NCBI GenBank assembly: GCA_036011305.1
Contig: DASCNA010000005.1
Location: 1 to 18,281, forward strand
DNA from: DASCNA01 sp036011305
Lineage (GTDB): Bacteria > Verrucomicrobiota > Lentisphaeria > Victivallales > GWF2-38-69
Direction of reading: 5' to 3'
DNA: 18,281 nt
Shown: piece by piece, positions 1 to 6,572 of the stretch
Position numbering within the stretch: the stretch's first letter is position 1
Layout of the letters: every line of letters begins with the position of its first letter
Program-made: the position numbers and the translations under genes
The notes under the pieces: generated by a model
What the model was told of the DNA's origin: nothing
Databases searched by the model: none
Seen by the model: only the letters and a program-made list of their open reading frames with translations

Positions 1-250
1 AGAAGAATTAAAAAACTCTCACTAAAAAACAAGGAAAAATTTATATTTCTAATATTTCTCAGAACTGCTATTCTCTATCTAAAAGTTTAATCAACTCTCT
101 GTTTTTCATTGATTTATGGAGCTCTTTTTCAAGATTATCAGTCATGTTACTAATCTGTTTTAAGAACTTTAGATAGAGAATAGCAGTTCTGAGAAATATT
201 AGAAATATAAATTTTTCCTTGTTTTTTAGTGAGAGTTTTTTAATTCTTCT
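1..250. repeat. 83-bp perfect inverted repeat at window start
   Basis: Bases 1-83 are the exact reverse complement of bases 168-250, with an 84-nt spacer between them. The right arm lies inside the corA-like reading frame, and the left arm is the same coding sequence folded back onto the other strand. The fold-back joins the gene at about position 84, at a short TTTAGAT stretch (77-83). Because the repeat begins exactly at base 1 and truncates a conserved gene, a strand-switch chimera or contig-end assembly artefact is more likely than a biological hairpin. The repeat itself is seen directly; its origin is inferred. Confidence 0.95.
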
Positions 251-595
251 ATCAAGAAAAGTTGTCAATATTTCAGTTTCAGCTGAGCAGATTGTAACTA
301 TATGATTAGGTGAATATACTATCCCGAGAGGCATTGTGTTATATGGGATTTCAGGGTGATTTTTATCGAAATAAGGGACCCTTAAAATTATAAGAATATG
401 ATCATCTTCAACTTCTATTCTAGGTCGTTCATCTACATCAAGAGGGTCTGTTAAAAATTCTTCAGGAAGATCCAGTGCCTTACTTATTTCATTGAGCTCT
501 ACATAATTAGGATTAATAGCATTGATCCAGCTATCTTTTTCTATCTCGTCTATCTCCTGTAGACCTTCATCTGTTTTTTTAAAAATACTAATCAT
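68..595 (-). CDS. CorA-family metal ion transporter, N-terminal fragment
   Basis: This is the 5' part of a gene for a CorA-type divalent-cation (Mg2+/Co2+) channel of the inner membrane. The visible part is the cytoplasmic domain and the start of the long stalk helix, with family-typical features such as the TICSAE strand, the DRR segment, and a helical stretch ending in KELHKSMKNRELIKLL. The two C-terminal membrane helices and the GMN selectivity motif are absent. The last three codons and the stop come from the fold-back arm of the inverted repeat, so the true protein is cut at about residue 171. I choose the ATG at 595 over the GTG at 601 because an AGG (604-606) lies 8 nt upstream of the ATG but only 2 nt from the GTG. 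The family is clear; the exact ion is not. Confidence 0.8.
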   Translation of the reverse strand: MISIFKKTDEGLQEIDEIEKDSWINAINPNYVELNEISKALDLPEEFLTDPLDVDERPRIEVEDDHILIILRVPYFDKNHPEIPYNTMPLGIVYSPNHIVTICSAETEILTTFLDRRIKKLSLKNKEKFIFLIFLRTAILYLKFLKQISNMTDNLEKELHKSMKNRELIKLLDRE

Positions 596-617
596 AAACA
601 CTACCTATATAAAAAGT

Positions 618-653
618 AAGTAATAATCACTATTCATTTAATAATTATTACTT
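618..653. repeat. 10-bp inverted repeat upstream of corA-like gene
   Basis: AAGTAATAAT (618-627) and ATTATTACTT (644-653) are perfect complements separated by 16 nt. They lie just upstream of the corA-like start at 595, where an operator or a 5'-UTR hairpin could sit. Everything here is A/T, so chance formation is easy. The rest of 602-758 shows no gene. Confidence 0.35.
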
Positions 654-758
654 AATGTAAGCTCAATTTTTCTAATAATTATAGCTTTTTAACTCAATTA
701 AGTCAAATTATACAATCTACATTAATAAATAATAGAAATATATATTTTCAATGTGCTC

Positions 759-1985
759 TTATACTCTTGAAAGACTTTTTATAATTTCTTTGTGTTGTGG
801 ATATTTTTTTAGCAGTTCAGATTCTTCAGGACAGGTCCAGTCTTCAAACTCAAAACCCGGAGCTAGTGTACATCCTGCTAGACAGTATGAGTTTTCAGAA
901 TTAAGTGTTGCTGCAAATAAATTACCTCTTCTGACAACAACTTGATATGTTTCTCCATTATCAAAATCTGGGCCAAGTTTTTGTTTTTCATATTTTCCTT
1001 TTTTGTCAATAATATGAATGGTCAACCCCAGTAAAGCAAAAGTACCAATCTTAAGTATTTTTCTTCTACCCAGACGTTCAATAAATATCAAAGTAAGTAT
1101 TGTTGCAATAAAGTTAATGCCGGTTATTGAAATTCCACCTATTAAACCAACTACTTCTGAACTGATACCAGTCTGTTTTAAAATAGTAACACTGCATTGA
1201 AGAAAACCATTTATACCTGATAGCTGATTTAGAGATACAGCAGCAGTAACAATTAATATAGGAATCACATTGGATCGTTTGGTCAATACTTTTAATATAT
1301 TAACCTTTTCTTTATCAGCCAATATACTTATTTCATCCCACGTCTGTTTATTGTTGAATTTGATATTAAGACATTCCAAAGCATTTTTAGCTTTTTCCTT
1401 TCCTCCGTGACTAAACAGCCATCTTGGGGATTCAGGAAGCAAAACAGTATAATAAAGCAGAAAACAGCTGACAATAAAAATAACTGCAATAACGGCTCTC
1501 CAATTCAAATTAGTAGCCAAAAACAAATTAAAAACATTAGACAGCAATACACCTCCAGTTAATGCCAGCTGAAATGATGCTATTACTTTTCCACGATTTA
1601 ATTTAGAGGATATTTCTGTCAAATATACAGGAATAACTATAACAGCCATACCAAACCCCACGCCCTGCAGGAACCTGCTAACATAAACAAAACTAAAAGA
1701 ATTACTGAAGCAGAATATAGCTGCACCTACAGCATAAAACAGAAAAGTAATAGACATGGTATACTTTCTTCCTATCCAGTCATTAAGCACACCTGTATAA
1801 ATACTTGATATAACACATCCAAGAAGTATAGCTCCAGCTATAAATGAAATCTGGGCATTGGAGAATCCCATATTTTCATGAAAAATCGGCAGGATTCCAG
1901 CGATAACTCCTAAAACATAACCACACAACCCGCCGCTGATTACCGCAAAAAAAATAATATTTAAAAAAAAGTTTTTCCCCTTCAT
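759..1985 (-). CDS. Hybrid: MFS sugar-porter N-terminus fused to cupin (DUF985) C-terminus
   Basis: Residues 1-320 are the first two thirds of a sugar-porter MFS transporter. They show DWIGRK after the second helix (69-74), RFLQGVGFG (104-112), PESPRW before the central loop (184-189), NQLSGING (253-260) and ERLGRRK (303-309). The sequence breaks inside the expected helix 9. From residue 321 it is soluble and matches the C-terminal half of Cupin_5/DUF985, with LGPDFDNGE, QVVV and GCTLAPGFEFEDW. The missing MFS end, including PETKGKT, lies on the opposite strand in the 4919-5530 gene. This is therefore one product of an inversion, not a designed fusion; the ancestral porter would be about 445 residues. 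The present protein probably does not transport. The start has GGGGGGTGA upstream and lies 31 nt after the beta-lactamase gene. By context the substrate may have been an amino sugar from the cell wall; that is inference. Confidence 0.85.
   Translation of the reverse strand: MKGKNFFLNIIFFAVISGGLCGYVLGVIAGILPIFHENMGFSNAQISFIAGAILLGCVISSIYTGVLNDWIGRKYTMSITFLFYAVGAAIFCFSNSFSFVYVSRFLQGVGFGMAVIVIPVYLTEISSKLNRGKVIASFQLALTGGVLLSNVFNLFLATNLNWRAVIAVIFIVSCFLLYYTVLLPESPRWLFSHGGKEKAKNALECLNIKFNNKQTWDEISILADKEKVNILKVLTKRSNVIPILIVTAAVSLNQLSGINGFLQCSVTILKQTGISSEVVGLIGGISITGINFIATILTLIFIERLGRRKILKIGTFALLGLTIHIIDKKGKYEKQKLGPDFDNGETYQVVVRRGNLFAATLNSENSYCLAGCTLAPGFEFEDWTCPEESELLKKYPQHKEIIKSLSRV
1020..1031. other. 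Left inversion junction (MFS/cupin switch point)
   Basis: On the minus strand the MFS frame passes through codons CTG GGG TTG into the cupin frame at about 1020-1028. The partner junction at 5150-5155 reads GGT CTG. Both encode Gly-Leu, but at DNA level they share only GG and TG, so any homology is very short. The position is uncertain by one or two codons. Confidence 0.8.
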
Positions 1986-2016
1986 ATAAAACTAATCACC
2001 CCCCTAATTTTATTTA

Positions 2017-3234
2017 TTATAATCTTTTATAAATAGAAGATATTACAGGTTCATATTTACCTACATCGTAATCATTACCTTCATAATACTGTCTGTGTTC
2101 ACATTGAGAGTGAATTTTATTAGTTAACAATACAATGCCAAGTTTATATTTAGGATCAATAAGAGTTACAGTACCAGTAAAGCCCGTGTGCCCGACAGCC
2201 TGTTCACTTGAATGTTTGCCAAAAAAACTAGTTGGCTGATTCTTTGAATATCTTCTCCACCCACACCCGAAGGTCGGATCTGTAGATGAAGGTTTCATAA
2301 AATCTTTTAGGACTTCTTCATCAAACACCTTAAGATTACCGTAATATCCTCCATTCAATACAGTTTGTTCAAGTATAGCAATTTCTTTAGCATTTGAAAA
2401 GAGGCCTGCATGCCCTGCTACTCCCCCCATAGAGTAGTAGGCTTTTTCATCCTGAACTTCACCTCTGATAACTTCCTGTCGCATATTTGGATAGTTTAAT
2501 GTATGGTTACAGTCATTACCTAAACTTGTGGCAGCAATTTTATTAACATCAATACCTCTAAGTAGAGGATTAAATAAAGTTTTAGTTAACCCCAGCGGGC
2601 GATATATATTTTTATATAGATAATCATCTTCCATTAAACCTGTTAATTTTTCTATCAAAATGCCCAACACCATAAAACCCGTATCTGAATAAATTGATTT
2701 ACATCCTGTTTCATATTCAAAAGGAGCCTTACCGAGGAGAAGTCTTGACGTGTGCAGTCTGTTTTGAGAAAAGAACTCTTTGCCATATTGGTTATTATGA
2801 TGAAAAAACCATATTTCAGGCCCGTAACCGGCTGAATGATTCAATAAATGCCTTACTGTAACTTTTGAATTATTATATTCAGATATATATGTTTGAACAG
2901 TCTTATCTAAATTCAGAACACCGTCACTGACAAGTTTCATTATAGCAAACACCGTCGCATACATCTTGGTGTTTGATGCTATATCAAAAACTGTATCAAC
3001 AGTCATTTTTTCAGGTGATTCCAGTTCTGCTCCTGTTTTATCATATCTGCTTTTATACCCATAAGCTGTTTCTTTTATTATTTTTCCATCCTTTATAATA
3101 AGAAGTACTGCGCCAGGAAAACCATTATCAATATCACTATTGATCAGTTTATCAACTGCTTTAAATTTCCTATGATATTTTTCTGTATCATAAGTCAATT
3201 CCAACCCTGAGTTTTTATTTTTTTCAACACTCAT
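2017..3234 (-). CDS. Serine beta-lactamase/PBP4-family hydrolase (YbbE-like)
   Basis: The protein has the class C beta-lactamase/DD-peptidase fold with all three active-site motifs: SNTK (Ser87-Lys90), YSD (182-184) and HTG (349-351, in the KTG position). GGVAGHAGLFS (270-280) is typical of the group found next to NamZ and muropeptide genes, such as B. subtilis ybbE beside ybbC (namZ). Role inferred: hydrolysis of a peptidoglycan-derived peptide or ester rather than drug resistance. I choose the start at 3234, giving 405 residues. It overlaps the anmK stop by 11 nt, which suggests translational coupling, and the family alignment begins after it. A start at 3342 would add 36 residues lying inside anmK. 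With the chosen start no signal peptide is visible, which is odd for an enzyme of this fold and suggests a cytoplasmic site. Confidence 0.85.
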   Translation of the reverse strand: MSVEKNKNSGLELTYDTEKYHRKFKAVDKLINSDIDNGFPGAVLLIIKDGKIIKETAYGYKSRYDKTGAELESPEKMTVDTVFDIASNTKMYATVFAIMKLVSDGVLNLDKTVQTYISEYNNSKVTVRHLLNHSAGYGPEIWFFHHNNQYGKEFFSQNRLHTSRLLLGKAPFEYETGCKSIYSDTGFMVLGILIEKLTGLMEDDYLYKNIYRPLGLTKTLFNPLLRGIDVNKIAATSLGNDCNHTLNYPNMRQEVIRGEVQDEKAYYSMGGVAGHAGLFSNAKEIAILEQTVLNGGYYGNLKVFDEEVLKDFMKPSSTDPTFGCGWRRYSKNQPTSFFGKHSSEQAVGHTGFTGTVTLIDPKYKLGIVLLTNKIHSQCEHRQYYEGNDYDVGKYEPVISSIYKRL

Positions 3235-4324
3235 AAACTGCCCCCAGTAAGACTTTTTCTGATGCACCCGTAACGCTTGGGATGTTACCCGGTTTTGATT
3301 CCACTCTCTGTTTGGCAAGCCATGCAAAAGCGATTGCTTCAACCCATTGCACAGGAATGCCTAATTCATCTGTTACAGAAATTTTCACTTCTTTCAAATA
3401 ATATCCCAGCCTCTGCTGAAAGTATTTATTAAAAGCACCTCCGCCACATGAATAGACAGCTTCAGTTTCAGGAGAATATTTCAGTACTGCATCAGCTACA
3501 GTTTTAGCAGTAAAATCACATAAAGTAGCCTGTACATCTTCCTGTTTAATATCATTAAGCTTTGACAGTTCATTTTCCAGCCATTCAATATTAAACAGTT
3601 CCTTCCCCGTACTTTTCGGAGGCTCAAATTGAAAATAAGATTCTTTTAATAATTCATCTAGTAACTGTTTATTTACTTTACCTGACGAAGCCCATTTTCC
3701 ATCTTCATCATATTTGAGTCCTTTGCATTTCTGAATCCACAAATCCATTAAACAGTTAGCCGGCCCTGTATCAAATCCCAATACATCGTTTCTTCTATTG
3801 CTCAATACAGTTATATTGGCAATCCCGCCAAGATTAAGAATGATTCTGTTTTCTTGATCAGAGCTTAAATATCCAAAGTGGAATGCAGGAGCCAGCGGAG
3901 CTCCATCTCCTCCAAACGCCATATCCATTCTTCTGAAATCATTAACTGTTTTTATACCTGTTAAACCTGCAACTTTATTACCATCGCCTATTTGCATTGT
4001 AAAAGGGAAACTGCCTCTCGGAGAATGAAAAACAGTCTGCCCATGACAGCCGATAACATTAACCTCTTTGTGTTCAACTCCTGATTTTTTCAATAATTCA
4101 TTTACCGCATCAGCATAACATATGCCTAATCTTGAATCAATTTCTCCCAATTTAAGTAAGTGAACTTTAAAGGTCAGAAGCAGTTCTAAAATATCCTGTT
4201 TTAGATCTTTTGGAAAAGAAGTAGTGTATGAATCACTGAAAACAAGTTTGTCATTTACATCTTTTACAAGTACAGCATCTATACCATCCAAACTTGTACC
4301 TGACATTATCCCAATATAATACAT
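3224..4324 (-). CDS. anmK: Anhydro-N-acetylmuramic acid kinase
   Basis: AnmK hydrates and phosphorylates 1,6-anhydro-MurNAc with ATP to give MurNAc-6-phosphate, a cytoplasmic step in peptidoglycan recycling. The family signature is complete: GIMSGTSLDGID at residues 5-16, CHGQTVFHSP at 93-102, GGDGAPLAP at 138-146, NLGGIANIT at 164-172, and FDTGPANCLMD from residue 184 with Asp185 in the catalytic-base position. SCGGGAFN follows near the C-terminus. The length of 366 residues is normal. AGGTG lies 6 nt before the ATG at 4324. It is the first gene of a minus-strand run with the beta-lactamase gene and the MFS head. The next-step enzyme MurQ is not in this window. Confidence 0.95.
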   Translation of the reverse strand: MYYIGIMSGTSLDGIDAVLVKDVNDKLVFSDSYTTSFPKDLKQDILELLLTFKVHLLKLGEIDSRLGICYADAVNELLKKSGVEHKEVNVIGCHGQTVFHSPRGSFPFTMQIGDGNKVAGLTGIKTVNDFRRMDMAFGGDGAPLAPAFHFGYLSSDQENRIILNLGGIANITVLSNRRNDVLGFDTGPANCLMDLWIQKCKGLKYDEDGKWASSGKVNKQLLDELLKESYFQFEPPKSTGKELFNIEWLENELSKLNDIKQEDVQATLCDFTAKTVADAVLKYSPETEAVYSCGGGAFNKYFQQRLGYYLKEVKISVTDELGIPVQWVEAIAFAWLAKQRVESKPGNIPSVTGASEKVLLGAVYEC

Positions 4325-4487
4325 AATTTACACCTAAAGTTATTGCACTCATTGTGAATTGCCGGCTTAATAAGTTATCAACTCAAAAACCTGAATTTTG
4401 AAATTACTCTTATATTTAATTTAAATTTTATTTCAATAAATGAAATACATTATCATAAATAACTTACAAAATAATGAAAACTACCAA

Positions 4488-4515
4488 TTGTTTTATATTT
4501 TATAATGTTTATAAT
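4488..4515 (+). promoter_or_regulatory. Predicted promoter of the 70-residue protein gene
   Basis: A TTGTTT -35 box (4488-4493) and a perfect TATAAT -10 box (4510-4515) are separated by 16 bp. Transcription would start near 4522, about 20 nt before the ATG at 4543. The -10 box lies within a perfect palindrome. Confidence 0.55.
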
Positions 4516-4530
4516 ATTAATAAACATTAT
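4502..4530. repeat. Perfect 10-bp palindrome over the -10 box (candidate operator)
   Basis: ATAATGTTTA (4502-4511) and TAAACATTAT (4521-4530) are exact complements around a 9-nt A/T centre. The palindrome covers the -10 box and the expected transcription start and ends directly before the AAGGAG ribosome-binding site (4531-4536). This is the layout of a repressor operator. The regulator is unknown. Confidence 0.55.
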
Positions 4531-4542
4531 AAGGAGCCTAAA

Positions 4543-4755
4543 ATGGTAGAATTTTATAATATTAGTAAAAAAAGTTCCGTCCTTATTCCTGAAAAGAACT
4601 GTAGAAAAATATCGTTTAATATTGTTAAAGAGTATAATATGTTTCGAAGAAGATTTACAGTGCAGGCAAAAGATAATGATGGAAGCGCCCTTCTAAAAGT
4701 AATTACAAAAGATAAATATGATCAATTAGAATGCCCTTCGAGTTTCTTGTATTAA
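4543..4755 (+). CDS. Small hypothetical basic protein (70 residues)
   Basis: I do not recognise a named family. The start at 4543 is chosen because AAGGAG (4531-4536) lies 6 nt upstream; an in-frame ATG at 4474 has no ribosome-binding site and lies before the predicted promoter. The protein begins MVEFYNISKKSSVLIPEKNC, is charged and probably cytoplasmic, and has a predicted beta-rich middle (RRRFTVQAKDNDG). It is divergent from anmK and has its own promoter, operator-like palindrome and terminator, so it looks like a real single-gene transcription unit. The complete set of expression signals is the main evidence; function cannot be stated. Confidence 0.65.
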   Translation: MVEFYNISKKSSVLIPEKNCRKISFNIVKEYNMFRRRFTVQAKDNDGSALLKVITKDKYDQLECPSSFLY

Positions 4756-4777
4756 ATCATACCATCTAAAAATATTG

Positions 4778-4814
4778 ACACGCTTTGAGAAATAAATTCA
4801 ACGCGTGTTTTTTT
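4778..4814 (+). terminator. Rho-independent terminator after the 70-residue protein gene
   Basis: ACACGC (4778-4783) pairs with GCGTGT (4803-4808). After one mismatch TTGA (4785-4788) pairs with TCAA (4798-4801), leaving a 9-nt loop. A run of T residues follows from 4808. It begins 23 nt after the stop codon and separates this gene from the cupin hybrid. Confidence 0.8.
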
Positions 4815-4918
4815 ATATTAATTCATATCAGTTCTTCTAACCAATTTGCAAGTACTAAATTATATTATTAGTTTAGTATCAGTTAATTTATATCTAATAG
4901 CCATAGGAATTTTAAAAT

Positions 4919-5530
4919 ATGAAAAATGCAGAATACTGGATAAAAAAATTGAACCTGGCTCCCCTGTCAGGCGAAGGAGGTTATTTTAAAGTAGTATATA
5001 AATCAGACGAAATTATAGATCAATCTTCTCTACCTGAAAGATTTACAGGTAATAGAAGCTTTTCTAATTCAATTTACTATTTACTAAAAGGTAGAGATTT
5101 TTCTGCTTTCCATAAATTAAACCAGGAGGAAATCTGGCATTTCTACGAAGGTCTGGTTACTTTAATTATATTAGGTATTTTAAATTATATTTTACCAGAA
5201 ACACCAGTAAAAGGTTATATAACATTAATCGGTATAGTGTTAGTTGTCGGTTTTTTTGCTTTTGGTCCGGGGGGAGTTATTTTAGTATTATGTGCGGAGC
5301 TTTTACCTAACAGGGTGAGAGGAATAGGACTATCTATTGCATTTACCATTGGTGGCTTAGTCGGAATGTTCTTTGTCTCTGCCTTTTTGCCTTTGAGCAG
5401 TATTATAGGCTATAGCGGTCTGTTTTTTCTTATAGCATTTTTTGTATTTTGTTATGTCCTCATTTCATTTACCATTCCTGAAACTAAAGGGAAAACTCTT
5501 GAAGAGATTGAAATGGAATACAAAAAATGA
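4919..5530 (+). CDS. Hybrid: cupin (DUF985) N-terminus fused to MFS sugar-porter C-terminus
   Basis: Residues 1-78 are the N-terminal half of a Cupin_5/DUF985 protein: an AEYWIKKLNL start, GEGGYFK (18-24), SIYYLL (51-56) and the cupin core FSAFHKLNQEEIWHFY (61-76). From residue 79 the sequence is hydrophobic and is the last part of a sugar-porter MFS protein, with FGPGG (115-119), AELLPNRVRG (126-135) and the terminal PETKGKTLEE (187-196). The two missing halves sit in frame in the 759-1985 gene. The hybrid would put four or so membrane helices behind half a cupin barrel and is unlikely to fold as either parent. AGGAA (4905-4909) precedes the ATG. The MFS stop at 5528-5530 is followed 69 nt later by nudC on the same strand, which fits an ancestral operon. 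Confidence 0.85.
   Translation: MKNAEYWIKKLNLAPLSGEGGYFKVVYKSDEIIDQSSLPERFTGNRSFSNSIYYLLKGRDFSAFHKLNQEEIWHFYEGLVTLIILGILNYILPETPVKGYITLIGIVLVVGFFAFGPGGVILVLCAELLPNRVRGIGLSIAFTIGGLVGMFFVSAFLPLSSIIGYSGLFFLIAFFVFCYVLISFTIPETKGKTLEEIEMEYKK
5147..5158. other. Right inversion junction (cupin/MFS switch point)
   Basis: The frame reads GAA GGT CTG GTT. The cupin side ends in Tyr-Glu-Gly and the MFS side resumes at Leu-Val-Thr. It is the reciprocal partner of the junction at 1020-1031. Intact DUF985 proteins usually have two more residues between this Gly and the next strand, so one or two codons may have been lost or gained at the break. Confidence 0.8.
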
Positions 5531-5599
5531 TTGTCAATTATTAATTAGTAGTCATAAGTAATGCCAGACCTTAACTTTTTTGAAGAGGTATATTATTAA

Positions 5600-6556
5600 A
5601 TGTCAGATATTCAATTAGATTTTGCGGGAAATGATCTTGATAGAGCAGGTTACTTACGGAAAAAACCTGATTGGATATTGAGTCAACTATCTAAGCCTGA
5701 AACTAAAATTATTCCTGTCTGGAACGATAAAAATTTAGTAAGTGGGATTGGAAATATTTTAATTCAGCCAAAAGCTGTGACTTGTTCAGGAGATATAGCT
5801 GCAAAATTCCTTAAGCTTTCTTCAGATGTTGTTTTTTTAGGATTGGATAAAGGCACAGCTTATTTTACTATAGACCTTTCGGGTTACAAACAAAATGAGA
5901 TTATTAATATTATAGGAGAATGCAGTTTTGTGAGTTTGAGAAATGTGCGATCTATTCTTACTCAAAAAGATGCTAAGTTATTAGCCTACGCAAAGGGGAT
6001 TCTTTTTAATCACATAAATTATCGCTATTGTAGTAAATGTGGAAATATTACAAAAAGCGCTGAAGGCGGTCATGTGAAAGTATGTTCTAATCCCAATTGT
6101 AATAATGAAATATTCCCGCGTACAGATCCTGCTGTTATAATGCTGGTGATAAATAAGTCTTCAGAAGATGGCATAGAACGATGTTTGCTTGGAAATAATG
6201 TAGCCTGGGGTAAAGGTGTATATTCAACTCTTGCAGGTTTTGTTGAGCCTGGAGAAAGCCTGGAAGAGGCTGTTAAAAGAGAAGTGTATGAAGAAGTTGG
6301 AATTAGATTGGATAAAGTAATATATCAGACTTCTCAACCCTGGCCGTTTCCAACTTCTATAATGGTTGGTTTCCTGGCATATACCGATGATTCTGACATT
6401 AAAGTTGATAAAGAGGAAATAAGAACGGCAGAATGGTTTTCTGCAGAAGATCTCAGTACATTTGGTGAATGGGGCGATGAGGCATCTTCTCATCGCTTAT
6501 CAAGTAAAGGTTCAATATCACGATATCTGATTGATACATGGATAAATGAAAACTAA
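5600..6556 (+). CDS. nudC: NADH pyrophosphatase / NAD-cap hydrolase (NudC type)
   Basis: NudC hydrolyses NADH and NAD+ to NMN(H) and AMP and removes NAD caps from RNA. The 318-residue protein has the full NudC order: an N-terminal domain, a zinc ribbon with Cys144, Cys147, Cys162 and Cys167, and a Nudix domain with the box at 213-235 (GFVEPGES... KREVYEEVGI). The SQPWPFPTS signature (245-253), downstream of the box, separates NADH pyrophosphatases from other Nudix enzymes. GAAGAGG precedes the ATG at a slightly long distance. It lies on the same strand as the MFS tail and converges on namZ with only 10 bp between the stop codons. Confidence 0.93.
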   Translation: MSDIQLDFAGNDLDRAGYLRKKPDWILSQLSKPETKIIPVWNDKNLVSGIGNILIQPKAVTCSGDIAAKFLKLSSDVVFLGLDKGTAYFTIDLSGYKQNEIINIIGECSFVSLRNVRSILTQKDAKLLAYAKGILFNHINYRYCSKCGNITKSAEGGHVKVCSNPNCNNEIFPRTDPAVIMLVINKSSEDGIERCLLGNNVAWGKGVYSTLAGFVEPGESLEEAVKREVYEEVGIRLDKVIYQTSQPWPFPTSIMVGFLAYTDDSDIKVDKEEIRTAEWFSAEDLSTFGEWGDEASSHRLSSKGSISRYLIDTWINEN

Positions 6557-6572
6557 TGATTAATTATTAGTT
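6551..6572. repeat. Near-perfect 22-bp palindrome covering both stop codons
   Basis: Bases 6551-6572 form a palindrome with one G/T mismatch. It contains the nudC stop and, on the other strand, the namZ stop, both reading AAC TAA. It could act as a weak two-way transcript end, but it has only two G/C base pairs in the arms and no separate T-run. Confidence 0.4.

Larger units (their letters stand above)
1023..5155. other. Inverted segment of about 4.1 kb
   Basis: The two boundaries cut an MFS gene and a cupin gene at the same codon phase and exchange their 3' ends. Flipping the segment would place anmK, the beta-lactamase gene and the whole MFS gene on the plus strand ahead of nudC. It would put the whole cupin gene on the minus strand ending at 759. 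The segment has no flanking long inverted repeats and no invertase gene. It could be a fixed inversion, a switching element or an assembly error. Confidence 0.8.

Noticed and set aside
1..250. Transposon terminal inverted repeats or a phage-type hairpin end
   Set aside because: The arms are coding sequence of corA itself and the fold-back truncates the gene. There is no transposase or target duplication.
759..1985. A genuine transporter with a cytoplasmic cupin sensor domain
   Set aside because: The missing halves of both families lie in frame in one reciprocal hybrid at 4919-5530, and the cupin part is only half a domain. A rearrangement explains both at once.
3235..3342. N-terminal extension of the beta-lactamase-like protein
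   Set aside because: These 36 codons lie inside the conserved C-terminus of anmK in another frame and match nothing in the family.
4474..4755. A 93-residue version of the small protein starting at 4474
   Set aside because: That ATG lacks a ribosome-binding site and lies upstream of the predicted transcription start, while the ATG at 4543 has AAGGAG at ideal distance.
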